Shown piece by piece: positions 1-9,620 of a stretch of DNA of 64,000 nt. The DNA is from UMGS1663 sp046964515. GTDB taxonomy: Bacteria > Bacillota > Clostridia > TANB77 > CAG-508. The stretch is taken from positions 186,001-250,000 of the forward strand of contig JBKUYM010000001.1 in NCBI GenBank assembly GCA_046964515.1, given 5' to 3'. A model generated the notes under the pieces. The model had not been told where the DNA came from. It ran no database searches and was given only the letters and a program-made list of their open reading frames with translations. The stretch's first letter is position 1, and every line of letters begins with the position of its first letter. Both the position numbers and the translations under genes were made by a program.

Positions 1-1933
1 ATTCTGTTACCATTCTAATAAATTCTTCTCTATCGATATCCCAGTCAAAGATACCTCCCACACCTTCTAGTCCTTCTGGATCCTCAATTAAATCTTCCCA
101 ATCTTCCTCTTCTTCTAGATTTACATCTTCATTTTCTGGAAATCTTAATACATAGCGAATATATTCTTCTACCCCTTGTAATTTTTCGTTATATTCATTG
201 GTGGTTTCCTCTTCATCCACTGCTGCATAAGTTAATTGTAGCTGTGCACATAAAGCTTCTTCAGCATGTTGTAAATTATTATAAGGTGCTTCCTCACGAG
301 TTGCATTTGGTATTTTATAAAATACATTTTTTCCTTCTTTATCAAATACAGCTTCTTCTACACAAATTTGAGTAAACTCTTTTAATTCAAAGCAGTCTGG
401 GTTTGCATGTTCTCCTGTTTCATTTCTAAGTAATCCTAAAAATTGTTTTGATTTTCTTATTTTATCTACTCCTGGTATTTGGATAAATTCATTAATGGTA
501 ATTTCTTCAGTTGTTACTTTCTTTACCCCTCTCGCAGTATGTACTATATGAACTGGTGTTGTTGATCCACTAGCTGCTGCACTAGATGAAGTAACTTGTT
601 CTCCTACTGTTGTATGTTCTTCATATATTACGCGGTCACTTAGACTATATTCTCTTTCCTCTTCTGTTTTATGATTAATATTAACGTATCTATTCCATAA
701 AGCAGTTGACCACGTATCTACTTTTGATACAATTAAATGGGGTGTATCTACTACTTCGTAAGTTTCTAATCGTTCTATTTCTTGATTTCCTAAACTAGAT
801 GTTGAAGCAGGATTATCTCCTGTTGTTGAGGAAGATTCTACATCTCCAGTTGTACTTTCTACTCTATCGGTAGTAGTTAATCCATCCTGGACTAGTAAAT
901 CTATCCTTGTTTTTCTTGCCATTCTAGCCACATGATATACATATTCTGGATTTTGTGTATATTGACATAGCGCAATTAGAAATTCGTACGGCATAGTATA
1001 TTCAGCTATTAAAGACTGGTAATCTTCTGTTTGTAACGTTAAATCTGTTCTTCTTTCTGTTTTTGTAACTTGTTTATATTGCTTATGCGTAGTCTGTTTT
1101 GTATCTACCTTATAATACATTAAATCGCCTTCTGAATAAGCAATCGCTCCTAATTGACCATCCTCTTTTGCTACTGTATAATATTTTTCTACATTATTCT
1201 CTACGTAAGCTGTCCCGGTAGCATTATAATATTCTAGAAATTTTTCATATTCTACATAGGTCATTTGATAAATATTTTTATCTGTTTTAGATACTTGTCC
1301 ATCTTCATTTTCTTTCTGTGTTCTATAAAGATAAACTCCTCCATCAATTTTATTTTCATCATTTACATTGACTAAAGCATTTCCCCTTCTTCTATGCATT
1401 TGATTAGTAATAAATTCTGCACGTATAAATTCAGAAACATATTTTTTCATTAATCTTGTATTTTCAGAGTCCTCTTCTATTAATTCCCATACGGTTTTTT
1501 CTTTTCTCGTATCTGTATGATAATATACCTCACTATCTCCATCTCCTAACAAGTACAGGTCTTTTACAGATATATTTTTTTCCTCCAAATCTAATAGATA
1601 AGCTTCTACAATACTAACATTTACCTTTTTGGTACTTCCATCTGACAGTCTTACTTCTCTTTCTATATCTTTATTTTCAATATCAAACCAATAATCATCT
1701 GTTAAATATTTCCAAACACTCTTAGAATAACTAGAAAGCTGTGATAACATACCTTTTAAGGTATCTGTTACAGAACTCCATATTCCTACGATAGATGCCA
1801 CTAATGTCATTACTAATAATGCAATCAATAGTGGTTTTGCTAGTATTAGTAAGAGTTTTTTGATCCCCTTTTTTCCATATTTTTTAACTAGATTTCCTAG
1901 TCCTTCTTTTACCCTATCTATAAATTCTCCCAT
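1..1933 (-). CDS. Large T4SS-associated membrane protein, C-terminus cut off
   Basis: Open frame from an ATG at 1933 running off the window start, so at least 644 residues and missing its C-terminus. The N-terminus is basic (MGEFIDRVKEGLGN, then lysine-rich) and is followed by one strong membrane helix at about residues 27-50; the rest is a long, polar, charged, probably extracytoplasmic region with a Ser/Thr-rich stretch and an acidic tract near the cut end. It is last in the visible type IV secretion operon, 15 bases after the VirB8-like gene. In Gram-positive conjugation systems this slot often encodes a cell-wall hydrolase (CHAP or NlpC/P60), and such a domain could lie beyond the edge, but none is visible here. 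Function unassigned; membership in the secretion operon is inferred from spacing and order. Confidence 0.75.
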   Translation of the reverse strand, partial: MGEFIDRVKEGLGNLVKKYGKKGIKKLLLILAKPLLIALLVMTLVASIVGIWSSVTDTLKGMLSQLSSYSKSVWKYLTDDYWFDIENKDIEREVRLSDGSTKKVNVSIVEAYLLDLEEKNISVKDLYLLGDGDSEVYYHTDTRKEKTVWELIEEDSENTRLMKKYVSEFIRAEFITNQMHRRRGNALVNVNDENKIDGGVYLYRTQKENEDGQVSKTDKNIYQMTYVEYEKFLEYYNATGTAYVENNVEKYYTVAKEDGQLGAIAYSEGDLMYYKVDTKQTTHKQYKQVTKTERRTDLTLQTEDYQSLIAEYTMPYEFLIALCQYTQNPEYVYHVARMARKTRIDLLVQDGLTTTDRVESTTGDVESSSTTGDNPASTSSLGNQEIERLETYEVVDTPHLIVSKVDTWSTALWNRYVNINHKTEEEREYSLSDRVIYEEHTTVGEQVTSSSAAASGSTTPVHIVHTARGVKKVTTEEITINEFIQIPGVDKIRKSKQFLGLLRNETGEHANPDCFELKEFTQICVEEAVFDKEGKNVFYKIPNATREEAPYNNLQHAEEALCAQLQLTYAAVDEEETTNEYNEKLQGVEEYIRYVLRFPENEDVNLEEEEDWEDLIEDPEGLEGVGGIFDWDIDREEFIRMVTE

Positions 1934-1948
1934 ACTCACCACCTGACC

Positions 1949-2881
1949 TTATAATTCTATTTCAATTTTTATTCTTTCTTTTTCTACTTCTTGTTGATTT
2001 TTAAATAATTCATAATCAGGAACAATTTGTGTAAATACTATTTTTTTAGCAGTTACACCTGTTTTATACATTTTGTTAAATTTTATCTTATATTTTCTGG
2101 AGAAATAAGATGGTATATTGTATAAATTACTAGCAATCTCATTTAAAGCAGCACTATAACTTGCATTATCTGATTCTAATATATAGATACTTCTATTCTT
2201 TTGTCTAGAATCAATCATTATCTCTTTTTCGGTTGTATTTTCTATTTCCATTTCATACTCTTCATAGTCTTTATATACATATTGCTTTAATACTGTAATC
2301 TTTATACCTTGACTTTCATTCGTCTTATTTATACTTTTTCCATAGATGAATTGATTAATATTCATTTTGTTTGTTTGCTTATTTATAGTTATATAATCTT
2401 GATATATACCTGATTCTTGTATTTTCCCTGTTGAAATATTGTCTGTATAAAATTTAACATCATAAGTGTAATACGGATCCGTATTTCTATAATTTTCTAT
2501 TTTATAAGTTTTTTTCTCATCAAAAACAAAATTGTAATAGTATTGTTCAAACATTTCTTGTGTTTGATATAACGCTTCTTTGCATTCCTCTGATAAAAAG
2601 CTATAAGCTATTGCTATATTTTTATCATTACATGCCTTTATAAATTGGTCTATTAAATCTACATTTTCTTTTGTTGTTTCCACATTTACTTTTTCACCTG
2701 TAATAATAGATTGGGTTGGTAATTCCTCTATATTTTCCTTTACTACATTTTCTGTTTTATAGTTTTGCTTTGCTAGTTCATTCAATACCTGAACAATAAC
2801 AATAATGAAGACTATTACCATTACTCCCAAAATAATCTTCTTCCTATTTTGATTCCAATATCGTCTTATTTTGTTCATCAT
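1949..2881 (-). CDS. VirB8/TcpC-like T4SS membrane protein
   Basis: About 310 residues: a short basic N-terminus, one membrane helix (roughly residues 12-35 from the chosen start), then a soluble outer domain. The segment around FIKACNDKNIAIAYSFLSEE resembles the NTF2-like fold of VirB8/TcpC scaffold proteins, which bridge the inner-membrane parts of type IV secretion systems. A longer frame opens at 2896, but a GGAGG lies inside it at 2890-2894, eight bases before the ATG at 2879-2881, so the shorter start is preferred. It sits between VirB6-like and the large membrane gene, the expected place for this component. The assignment is by topology and context rather than by a diagnostic motif. 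Confidence 0.6.
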   Translation of the reverse strand: MMNKIRRYWNQNRKKIILGVMVIVFIIVIVQVLNELAKQNYKTENVVKENIEELPTQSIITGEKVNVETTKENVDLIDQFIKACNDKNIAIAYSFLSEECKEALYQTQEMFEQYYYNFVFDEKKTYKIENYRNTDPYYTYDVKFYTDNISTGKIQESGIYQDYITINKQTNKMNINQFIYGKSINKTNESQGIKITVLKQYVYKDYEEYEMEIENTTEKEIMIDSRQKNRSIYILESDNASYSAALNEIASNLYNIPSYFSRKYKIKFNKMYKTGVTAKKIVFTQIVPDYELFKNQQEVEKERIKIEIEL

Positions 2882-2901
2882 AATTATAGCCTCCATTATT
2901 T

Positions 2902-5481
2902 TTAATTATTGCTATTATTGTTATTATTATTGTTTGCACTATTATTTTCTGGGGTTTTCACTATTTTTCTTAAATTGTTACGTTGTCCATTTTGTGCTTT
3001 CATAACATTTAGTACATAGCTTGCTCTCTTTTGTGCTTCTCCTCTATCAAGACCTTTGTCCTCCCATTCTTGAGTCATATCTTCTAATCTTGCTTCATAC
3101 TTTTTCTTATCATTTAGTAGTTCTGCTGTAATTCCTCTTTCTTTAGCCATTGCTGCAATTTTAGCAGATTGTTTTCCATCTATATGATATTTTCCTTCTA
3201 CTTTTTGTGCCTTCATCATTTCATTAATATCAGAAAGCCCTTCTTTTGCATATGGTTTTAAAGATTCCATTCTTTTATTAATATCTTCCCTAGATGCTCT
3301 ATTTCCTGTTTCCTTATATATTTTATCTGCTACTGCTTTTCTATTTTCTTCATTCTTCATGAATTCTTTCTCCATACGTTGCTGATCATGTTCCATTTCT
3401 GTGCCTTTAAAGGTTGCCCAGTTAGAGGACACACCTTCTTTTATTCTACTTCCAGCATTTACCGCAGCACCTCCTACTGCTCCAGGTACAGCACCTAATT
3501 TATCACCTATGCCTCTTCCCACAGCAGCACCAGCAGCAGCGCCAGTTAACATTCCGCCTAATCCTTTTCCAGATGCAATACCAGCTATTGCACCTGCAGA
3601 AATTCCTGCAACTGTTCCGCCAACTCTTAAACCACTTCTTGCTAATTTTGCTGTTTGTCTAAACGCTGCGCCAGCTAATCCACCTTTCTTTGCAGCAAAA
3701 TGACGATTGTATAATGCTTTAACACCTTTTATTGGTTTTTGATTATCACTTGGAATATTATTCCTATTATCCATTTGCTCTTGTGTTTCACTACCAGACG
3801 TTCCCCTAGCACCTGTATCATCTGTCTGGCTTTGATCTGTGTCGTTTTCTCCCCCTTGTGTATTAGAACCTTGATCTTGAAATAATTCAGGATGCATATA
3901 CATATAGTTTGGATCTTGTTCTGCTAGTTCTTCTGGAGATAAGTTTTGATTTGTACCATCATCAGGATTTTGTAATTGTTGTTGGAAATCATCATAAGCT
4001 TCTCCTTCTGGTCCTCCTTGTTGATTATTATTTCCTGAATTAGATGGTTGTGGATTTTCCCTTGTCTCTTCTGTAGAGTCTCCCACATTTGAAAAATCTA
4101 ATTCTGATGCATCATGATTTCTTACTCTATTTGGAAGCTCTGGAGAAGGCTTATCACTACCTCCTGTATCCTTTTTACCTCCTGCTCGTTTTCCAGCTGA
4201 TCTAGCACTATTTAGCAATTGAGAAGCAATTGCTCCACCTGTAAATCCGCCAAGTGCCCCAACTGTTCCTGCTCCTGCTTTATTAAATCCAAAGATATTT
4301 CTAAGTATCTTTTCTGCACTCATAATAAATGCTAGTGCAGCTATCGCGTAGATAAAGTTTGTTTCTATTAAACTAGCTGCTGATCCTACTAATACCATAT
4401 AAATAATATAATGGAATGGTTGTAGTAAAGCATTATACACAAATTCTTTTAGCCACGTATTAAATGCTTGTGCTTGTCCATCACTTATTTTATCAATAGG
4501 ATAAGTTAAAGCCACCAATGGTGCAATGATTGTTAAGAAAGCCATATTTAATAACCTTTTTAGATATGTCCATGTAAACATAGCCGTATAGCCAACTAAT
4601 ATTAAATATACAATTAAATATTGTAATCTTGGAAAAAAGTCCTTGTATTGTGTTTTAAATCTTACAGAACCTAATAGGTTCGTTCTAAAAGAATTTCCAT
4701 CATCTACATGCACAATGATATTGTTCCCGTTATGATCATTCCCATCTTGTCCAGCTGATAAAGAATCATTAATAGCATCTACCATCGTCAAAGTAAAAGA
4801 CATAATATAATGTAAAAAGAATAACAAACACAAGGCAATTAACCAATCTGTAAATAGTTGTTTATATTTAGCTTTATCTGCTGCTGTACTTGTAAGTAAA
4901 ATACGAATACCTATGTATACTAATACACACATTAACCCAACGATAGATAAATTTCTAAGGGCAATATACCATTTTGCAATTACTGGCTGCAAAGTTTTAG
5001 CAGAAGAATCTACTTCCTCTCCATCACTTTCATATTTATTGGGATTGATAAAGTTAATGTCTAATCCTGGTACTCTTCCTGAAAATATTTGTTCCGGGCT
5101 ATAGGTTACTATAGGAACAGAATAAGTATTAGAAATTCCAAACCATCCTAAATCCAAATCTTCTTTTTTAACTTCATTTTCTGTAGACGTCGCAGCAGCC
5201 CCATCTGCATTTATATCTCCATATTGCCCAAGTTCTCCAACATCTACCATAAAAGGATTCGTAGATAGCCTTACATCTGTTCTCGTTGACGCCCCCATAC
5301 AGGTTTGTAATAACCCTAAAATACTATCTCCTACTGAAGCCAATAAATCAATTAACGGCCCTGCCAGAACACCACCAAAACTAGCTTGGCTATATGTTGG
5401 AAGTATGAAATTTAGTAATAATATTGTTAGCATTACCATAATTGTCTTTTGTAGAATGCCTTTTTTCATGAGCATTTTCAT
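2902..5481 (-). CDS. VirB6/TrbL-family T4SS inner-membrane protein
   Basis: 859 residues. A signal-like helix at the N-terminus is followed by an outer loop, then a block of about six hydrophobic helices between roughly residues 170 and 400, as in TrbL/VirB6 polytopic channel proteins of type IV secretion. The second half is soluble: a Gln/Asn/Asp-rich linker, a small-residue Gly/Ala helix-packing stretch near residue 630, a charged coiled segment, and a poly-Asn tail. Long hydrophilic C-terminal extensions are common in Gram-positive VirB6 homologues. AGGAGG at 5492-5497 gives a good start; it overlaps the stop codon of the VirB4 gene upstream, so the two are tightly coupled. Likely role: the membrane channel through which substrate passes. 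Confidence 0.8.
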   Translation of the reverse strand: MKMLMKKGILQKTIMVMLTILLLNFILPTYSQASFGGVLAGPLIDLLASVGDSILGLLQTCMGASTRTDVRLSTNPFMVDVGELGQYGDINADGAAATSTENEVKKEDLDLGWFGISNTYSVPIVTYSPEQIFSGRVPGLDINFINPNKYESDGEEVDSSAKTLQPVIAKWYIALRNLSIVGLMCVLVYIGIRILLTSTAADKAKYKQLFTDWLIALCLLFFLHYIMSFTLTMVDAINDSLSAGQDGNDHNGNNIIVHVDDGNSFRTNLLGSVRFKTQYKDFFPRLQYLIVYLILVGYTAMFTWTYLKRLLNMAFLTIIAPLVALTYPIDKISDGQAQAFNTWLKEFVYNALLQPFHYIIYMVLVGSAASLIETNFIYAIAALAFIMSAEKILRNIFGFNKAGAGTVGALGGFTGGAIASQLLNSARSAGKRAGGKKDTGGSDKPSPELPNRVRNHDASELDFSNVGDSTEETRENPQPSNSGNNNQQGGPEGEAYDDFQQQLQNPDDGTNQNLSPEELAEQDPNYMYMHPELFQDQGSNTQGGENDTDQSQTDDTGARGTSGSETQEQMDNRNNIPSDNQKPIKGVKALYNRHFAAKKGGLAGAAFRQTAKLARSGLRVGGTVAGISAGAIAGIASGKGLGGMLTGAAAGAAVGRGIGDKLGAVPGAVGGAAVNAGSRIKEGVSSNWATFKGTEMEHDQQRMEKEFMKNEENRKAVADKIYKETGNRASREDINKRMESLKPYAKEGLSDINEMMKAQKVEGKYHIDGKQSAKIAAMAKERGITAELLNDKKKYEARLEDMTQEWEDKGLDRGEAQKRASYVLNVMKAQNGQRNNLRKIVKTPENNSANNNNNNNSNN

Positions 5482-5495
5482 ACTATTGTTTCCTC

Positions 5496-7481
5496 CTAGT
5501 AATCATTTTGGTTCTTATTTTTATTCATTTGTACTAATTTATTAATATTGGTTTCCACAAATTCAAATTCTTTAGCAGTTGGTCTAATTTGAATAATCGC
5601 TGTATCTGCTCCTACTTTTAAAAGCCCCTCTCCTTTTAAACAAGTTACTAAAAAATTAGCTTCTCCTGAACTTAATTTGAATACTTCTTTTAAATATTGT
5701 ATTTCTGATTTATCTTGTGCTAAAAATAATTTTGTATCTGAAGAAGTTAGTACAGCTTGTGCTTCTGGCTTTTCATAGAAATCCTGGAATCTTTGAGATA
5801 TAATTGCTAGTGATACATTTCTTTTTCTAGCACGACGTGCCATTGTATTTAAGAAATCTACTGCTTCAGGGTAAGGAAGTAACATCCACGCCTCATCTAC
5901 AAGTACTCTTTTTCTTGACGCTTTTGTTCTATCTTCACTATTTTTCTTTACGTATTTTTCCCATATCCAAGATAGCAAAATTTGTTGTGCAAGTGGTCTT
6001 GCAAACCTCTCCTCTAGTTGAGAGATATCTAAGTTTACAAATAAAGTTCCGTCTAATAAATCAAAGGTAGACTGACCATCAAAATAAGCCATCTGTCCGC
6101 CATATTCACGGATATATTGTTTCATAACTTTTAATAAATAACTATAGTGAAATTGATAGTCCACATTTGTATTCATTTCTGCTTTTCTTAAAAGTCTTTT
6201 ATACCACGAACCTATTGTTGGCATATCTTTTCGTTTTCTCTCTAAAGAGTTACCTGTTATCATGGAATTTGATTCATATAAACTTGCTGGATCACTTTTT
6301 ATACCAATAGCCGCATATTCTTCTGCTACAGATTCTGCAATAATTTGTTTTGTAAGTTCGTTTACTTCTTTACTTCTTGTACTTCCTCTTGCCATCGTTA
6401 ATAATGCTTGTGTAACATCTTCTACTTTATTTTCCACATTAATAACCGATCTACTTTTTCCTGTAATCTCATCACGAACAATCTCTGGTTCTATATCAAA
6501 CAAGTTAATAACTGTTTTAGAAGTTGGACTAAGTACTACATTGACTCCACCTAAGCTTTCTGCAACAATACTATACTCCCCTTCTGCATCTAATGCTAAA
6601 CTTTGTATTCCCATTAAAACAGCTGATCTGGAAATTAAAGTCTTCATAGTAACAGATTTTCCTGCACCAGATTTTGCAAAAATAACCATATTGTAATTCG
6701 TCAAGGAAGAATGGAAGTTATCAAATAAAATTGGTACCCCTGTCTGCTTGTTAAATCCCAATGGTATACCTGTTGGATGTCCTACCTCAGAAGTAGTAAA
6801 AGGAAATACCGTTCCCATAGAACGTCTATCAAACATATGTGTTTTCTTTACTTTGTCTTGCATTAGTGGTAAATTACTTTGAAATGCTTCTTCTTGTATT
6901 CCCCATGCACTTTTTACACCCACTAATGATTTTGACATTTCTGATGCTAATAATTTAGTATATCTTTCTAAATCTTCTAAACTATAAGCAAACAATGTAG
7001 AAACCACAGAAGCTTCAAACATTTTATTATATCCTGCTGCAATTTCATCTCTTAATTGCTCTGCTTCCCATCTCTTTTGACCAATCGTACTTTCTCTATT
7101 AATATTTCCTCTATCTGCTGCTACAATTCTTTCTGTTTCTAGTTCATTAATAACTCTATTTAATTCATTTTGTGATTTTGATTCTGGTACCGGATTAATA
7201 TAAATAGATGTATTAATATCTCCAAATAAATACATATCTCTAAAAAGTTCTGGGAAAGAAGCCATTCTTGGAAGTGTTGATACAAAGAAGCTTCTAGCAT
7301 ATCTTGTTACATTAGATATAATTTCTAAATGGTCAATATTACTTGCATCAATACCTGATGGAGCAATTAACTCTTTAATCGTTTTTCTCTTAAAAAGCTG
7401 ATATTCATTTGGATTTGAATATTCACTATTCTGTCTTCTTTGCTTTTCTAGTTCTTTTGTTTTTTGGCTTTTCTTGAACAT
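5496..7481 (-). CDS. VirB4-family T4SS ATPase
   Basis: 661 residues, the energising ATPase of the secretion apparatus. The N-terminal third carries the VirB4-type domain beginning near IKELIAPSGIDA. The ATPase half has a Walker A motif FAKSGAGKS near residue 270 and a Walker B motif LVDEAWMLL near residue 545, followed by the usual arginine-rich MARRARKRN helix and SQRFQDF. AGGAGG at 7491-7496 lies nine bases before the ATG. The first 56 bases overlap the end of the TraC-like gene in another frame, which suggests translational coupling. The full length and intact motifs argue for a working enzyme. Confidence 0.93.
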   Translation of the reverse strand: MFKKSQKTKELEKQRRQNSEYSNPNEYQLFKRKTIKELIAPSGIDASNIDHLEIISNVTRYARSFFVSTLPRMASFPELFRDMYLFGDINTSIYINPVPESKSQNELNRVINELETERIVAADRGNINRESTIGQKRWEAEQLRDEIAAGYNKMFEASVVSTLFAYSLEDLERYTKLLASEMSKSLVGVKSAWGIQEEAFQSNLPLMQDKVKKTHMFDRRSMGTVFPFTTSEVGHPTGIPLGFNKQTGVPILFDNFHSSLTNYNMVIFAKSGAGKSVTMKTLISRSAVLMGIQSLALDAEGEYSIVAESLGGVNVVLSPTSKTVINLFDIEPEIVRDEITGKSRSVINVENKVEDVTQALLTMARGSTRSKEVNELTKQIIAESVAEEYAAIGIKSDPASLYESNSMITGNSLERKRKDMPTIGSWYKRLLRKAEMNTNVDYQFHYSYLLKVMKQYIREYGGQMAYFDGQSTFDLLDGTLFVNLDISQLEERFARPLAQQILLSWIWEKYVKKNSEDRTKASRKRVLVDEAWMLLPYPEAVDFLNTMARRARKRNVSLAIISQRFQDFYEKPEAQAVLTSSDTKLFLAQDKSEIQYLKEVFKLSSGEANFLVTCLKGEGLLKVGADTAIIQIRPTAKEFEFVETNINKLVQMNKNKNQNDY

Positions 7482-8640
7482 CTTCTTTTACCTCCTCACT
7501 TTCCCCTTTTACTTTTTCAATAGCATCTTGGGCAATATCTTCACCGATAAATTGCGTATTTTGTTCTATAATTAATTGTGCTAATTCATCTATTAAATCT
7601 CTTTTATTATTTTTCTTTTCTGCTAATGCTCTTTGTTTATCAGATCTTGCTTCTGCTACTTTATTTTTTGCTTTTTCTAAAGCTTCTTCTTCTATCTGTT
7701 TATCTAATTCCTTCATTTGTTTATCCACTACGTCTGGTGCTGTTGAATATAATTCATCGTAACCTGCTCTTAAAGCTTTATCTAGTCCATATACTTCTGC
7801 TTCATCACGATTATATGCTACATATAGCAATTCCACAAGTTCATTAGAACTTAATACTTTTGCATTAATACCACATACTGATAAAGTTCTAATAATAGAT
7901 TGTGCTCTTGTATATAATTCAGAAAAAGCTAAATTTCTGATTTCTTCTTTATCATAAGAAGTCTCTCCTAATTCTTCTACAAAATAAGGAACAACTACAT
8001 AATATCTCTTATTCAATACATTCTTATTTAAGCTCATCTTTTCTGTATTATAAATAATGTCTTTTCCATAATCATATAAGTTACGTTGTTTTGTTAATTC
8101 AAAGTAAACTTTGTCTAGTTGCTCTTTTGTATAATTTTCTGAGCGAACCATTCTGTTATATTCCATTTCCTGTTTTTCTAGGTTATCTTCCACTTCTTTT
8201 ACTTTTTCTCTATAAGTTTGTATACTACCGTCTAAATTAATTGTTCTTGTTTGTGTGTAAATTTGCACTGGATGCCTTAGTGTATTTAAAAATTGAATAA
8301 AACCTTCCTCTACAGCATTCTTTTCCATTTCAGACATTAGGTCATAATTAATTCCTTGGCATTCCACAACCATAATATATCGATTACCATCTTTTTGGGA
8401 GATCATATTATCAATTACTGTATCAAATTCCATAAAATTTTGTACTGATTCTATTTTGTATTCTTTTACTTTTTTTGCTCTTTCTTGTAATGGCGAATTA
8501 CCATTTTTATCATTGTTGCTCTCTTGTGCTTTATTCATCTTTGAAGTCATATAAAAAATTCCTAGAACAATCAACAATATAAGCATAATACCAAAAACAA
8601 TTACCAATCCTATGGTTAATGCACTAATGATGTTATCCAT
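7426..8640 (-). CDS. TraC-like domain T4SS protein with one membrane helix
   Basis: 404 residues from the chosen start. One N-terminal membrane helix is followed by a soluble domain like the N-terminal part of TraC/VirB4 proteins (GNRYIMVVECQGINYDLMS, then FLNTLRHPVQIYTQ), a coiled coil, and a lysine-rich tail. In other Gram-positive and candidate-phyla secretion operons a separate TraC-like protein of this kind lies between PrgI and VirB4, as here. It has no ATPase motifs. The open frame reaches 8703, but AGGAGG at 8650-8655 points to the ATG at 8638-8640, which overlaps the end of the PrgI gene by eight bases. It probably partners the VirB4 ATPase at the membrane. Confidence 0.72.
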   Translation of the reverse strand: MDNIISALTIGLVIVFGIMLILLIVLGIFYMTSKMNKAQESNNDKNGNSPLQERAKKVKEYKIESVQNFMEFDTVIDNMISQKDGNRYIMVVECQGINYDLMSEMEKNAVEEGFIQFLNTLRHPVQIYTQTRTINLDGSIQTYREKVKEVEDNLEKQEMEYNRMVRSENYTKEQLDKVYFELTKQRNLYDYGKDIIYNTEKMSLNKNVLNKRYYVVVPYFVEELGETSYDKEEIRNLAFSELYTRAQSIIRTLSVCGINAKVLSSNELVELLYVAYNRDEAEVYGLDKALRAGYDELYSTAPDVVDKQMKELDKQIEEEALEKAKNKVAEARSDKQRALAEKKNNKRDLIDELAQLIIEQNTQFIGEDIAQDAIEKVKGESEEVKEDVQEKPKNKRTRKAKKTE

Positions 8641-8980
8641 TCTTTTCTTCCTCCTTTGTATACAAATAAATCTTATTTCCTTTTTTTCTAAATTTGATAG
8701 CACGTCTTATTACATCATCAATGTTTTCGCCACCAACTTTTTTAGTAAATTTTAAGATACCTATTTCTGGGAATTTAAAAGTAGCTATACTAAATCCTAT
8801 AAGTGCAAACAATGCTACAATGACGATTCCTACTAGATGTAAATTGAAAGCGGCAAGCAAAAAATAAAAAATCAATCCAACACCAACACCTACAGTTGTA
8901 TATATCAAAGCTTTTGTTGAAAATATAAATAAAATTCTACCTTCTCCTTTTACATTTCTTGGAATATTATAAGTTCCCAT
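8633..8980 (-). CDS. PrgI-family T4SS protein
   Basis: 115 residues, the usual size of PrgI family proteins. The N-terminus MGTYNIPRNVKGEGRILF leads into two membrane helices at about residues 25-45 and 50-70, then a short basic tail. PrgI proteins are small inner-membrane parts of Gram-positive type IV secretion systems (VirB3-like position) and are encoded next to VirB4, as here. AGGAGG lies at 8991-8996. It is the first gene of a sub-operon with its own promoter (9029-9057) downstream of a terminator, so it can be expressed separately from the pilins. Confidence 0.85.
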   Translation of the reverse strand: MGTYNIPRNVKGEGRILFIFSTKALIYTTVGVGVGLIFYFLLAAFNLHLVGIVIVALFALIGFSIATFKFPEIGILKFTKKVGGENIDDVIRRAIKFRKKGNKIYLYTKEEEKNG

Positions 8981-9028
8981 ATTTGTTATTCCTCCTTTGT
9001 TTTGACAAATACAATCCTAGTTATTTAT

Positions 9029-9057
9029 ATTATAACAGAAAAGCCTATAAAATGTAA
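9029..9057 (-). promoter_or_regulatory. Sigma-A type promoter for the prgI-virB4 sub-operon
   Basis: On the minus strand TTACAT is followed after 17 bases by TATAAT, about 50 bases before the PrgI start. It lies downstream of the pilin terminator. Confidence 0.6.
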
Positions 9058-9065
9058 TATAAAAG

Positions 9066-9094
9066 CAAAAAAAAATGCAGTAAACTGCATTTTT
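9066..9094 (-). terminator. Intrinsic terminator after the first pilin gene
   Basis: A 10-bp stem (9071-9080 with 9085-9094, loop TAAA) is followed on the minus strand by a run of Ts. It separates the pilin gene from prgI and would let pilin be made in excess of the machine proteins. Confidence 0.8.
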
Positions 9095-9147
9095 AATGTA
9101 TTTGTAATATAGTTGTAACATTATCGTAATAAAATTTAAATTACCTC

Positions 9148-9537
9148 TTATCCATTTTTAGCTGCATCTCCTAAACCATTAGCAATTTGGAATACAACAT
9201 TTGCAATTGTTGTAGCACCAAAAATTAGTATTGCACCTACTATATAGGGAATCATTGTTTTCTTATATTCTGCTTTTTCTTCTGCACTACCCATCATATA
9301 TTTAATACCTAATACTAATAGCACTACTACTGCAACAACAATACCTACTGTTTGCATAATTGCTACAATTGTACCACCTACATTAGTTAGTTTTCCAGTT
9401 GAATCTCCTGCATTTCCATTATTTAAACTTCCAATTACGCTTTCTGGATCTACTGCTGCTAATACAATTGTCGAAATTGTACAAAATATTGTTAAAATGA
9501 TTAAAGCTGTAGATATAAATTTAACGTGCTTCGTCAT
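9148..9537 (-). CDS. VirB2/TrbC-type pilin-like protein, copy 1
   Basis: 129 residues: a signal peptide ending near LAAVDPES, a short variable segment, and two membrane helices joined by a basic loop with the motif LGIKYMMGSAEEKAEYKK. This is the layout of VirB2/TrbC pilins, the subunits of the conjugative pilus or secretion fibre. GGAGG lies upstream, a promoter is at 9568-9596 and a terminator follows, so it can be a stand-alone transcript. It is one of three related genes in a row; copies 1 and 3 share the loop motif most closely. Confidence 0.85.
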   Translation of the reverse strand: MTKHVKFISTALIILTIFCTISTIVLAAVDPESVIGSLNNGNAGDSTGKLTNVGGTIVAIMQTVGIVVAVVVLLVLGIKYMMGSAEEKAEYKKTMIPYIVGAILIFGATTIANVVFQIANGLGDAAKNG

Positions 9538-9567
9538 ATTTCTTCCTCCTTTTTTCTATTCTTTTTA

Positions 9568-9596
9568 ATTATACTATATAATTTTTCTTTTTTCAA
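9568..9596 (-). promoter_or_regulatory. Promoter of pilin copy 1
   Basis: TTGAAA, 17 bases, TATAAT on the minus strand, about 30 bases before the pilin start. It closely resembles the promoter at 10629-10657. Confidence 0.7.
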
Positions 9597-9620
9597 CTAT
9601 TTTCTTAATTTTTACTAAAT

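Noticed and set aside
3401..3703. Plus-strand frame rich in Pro and Ala
   Set aside because: It is the antisense of the Gly/Ala-rich part of the VirB6-like gene, with no ribosome site.
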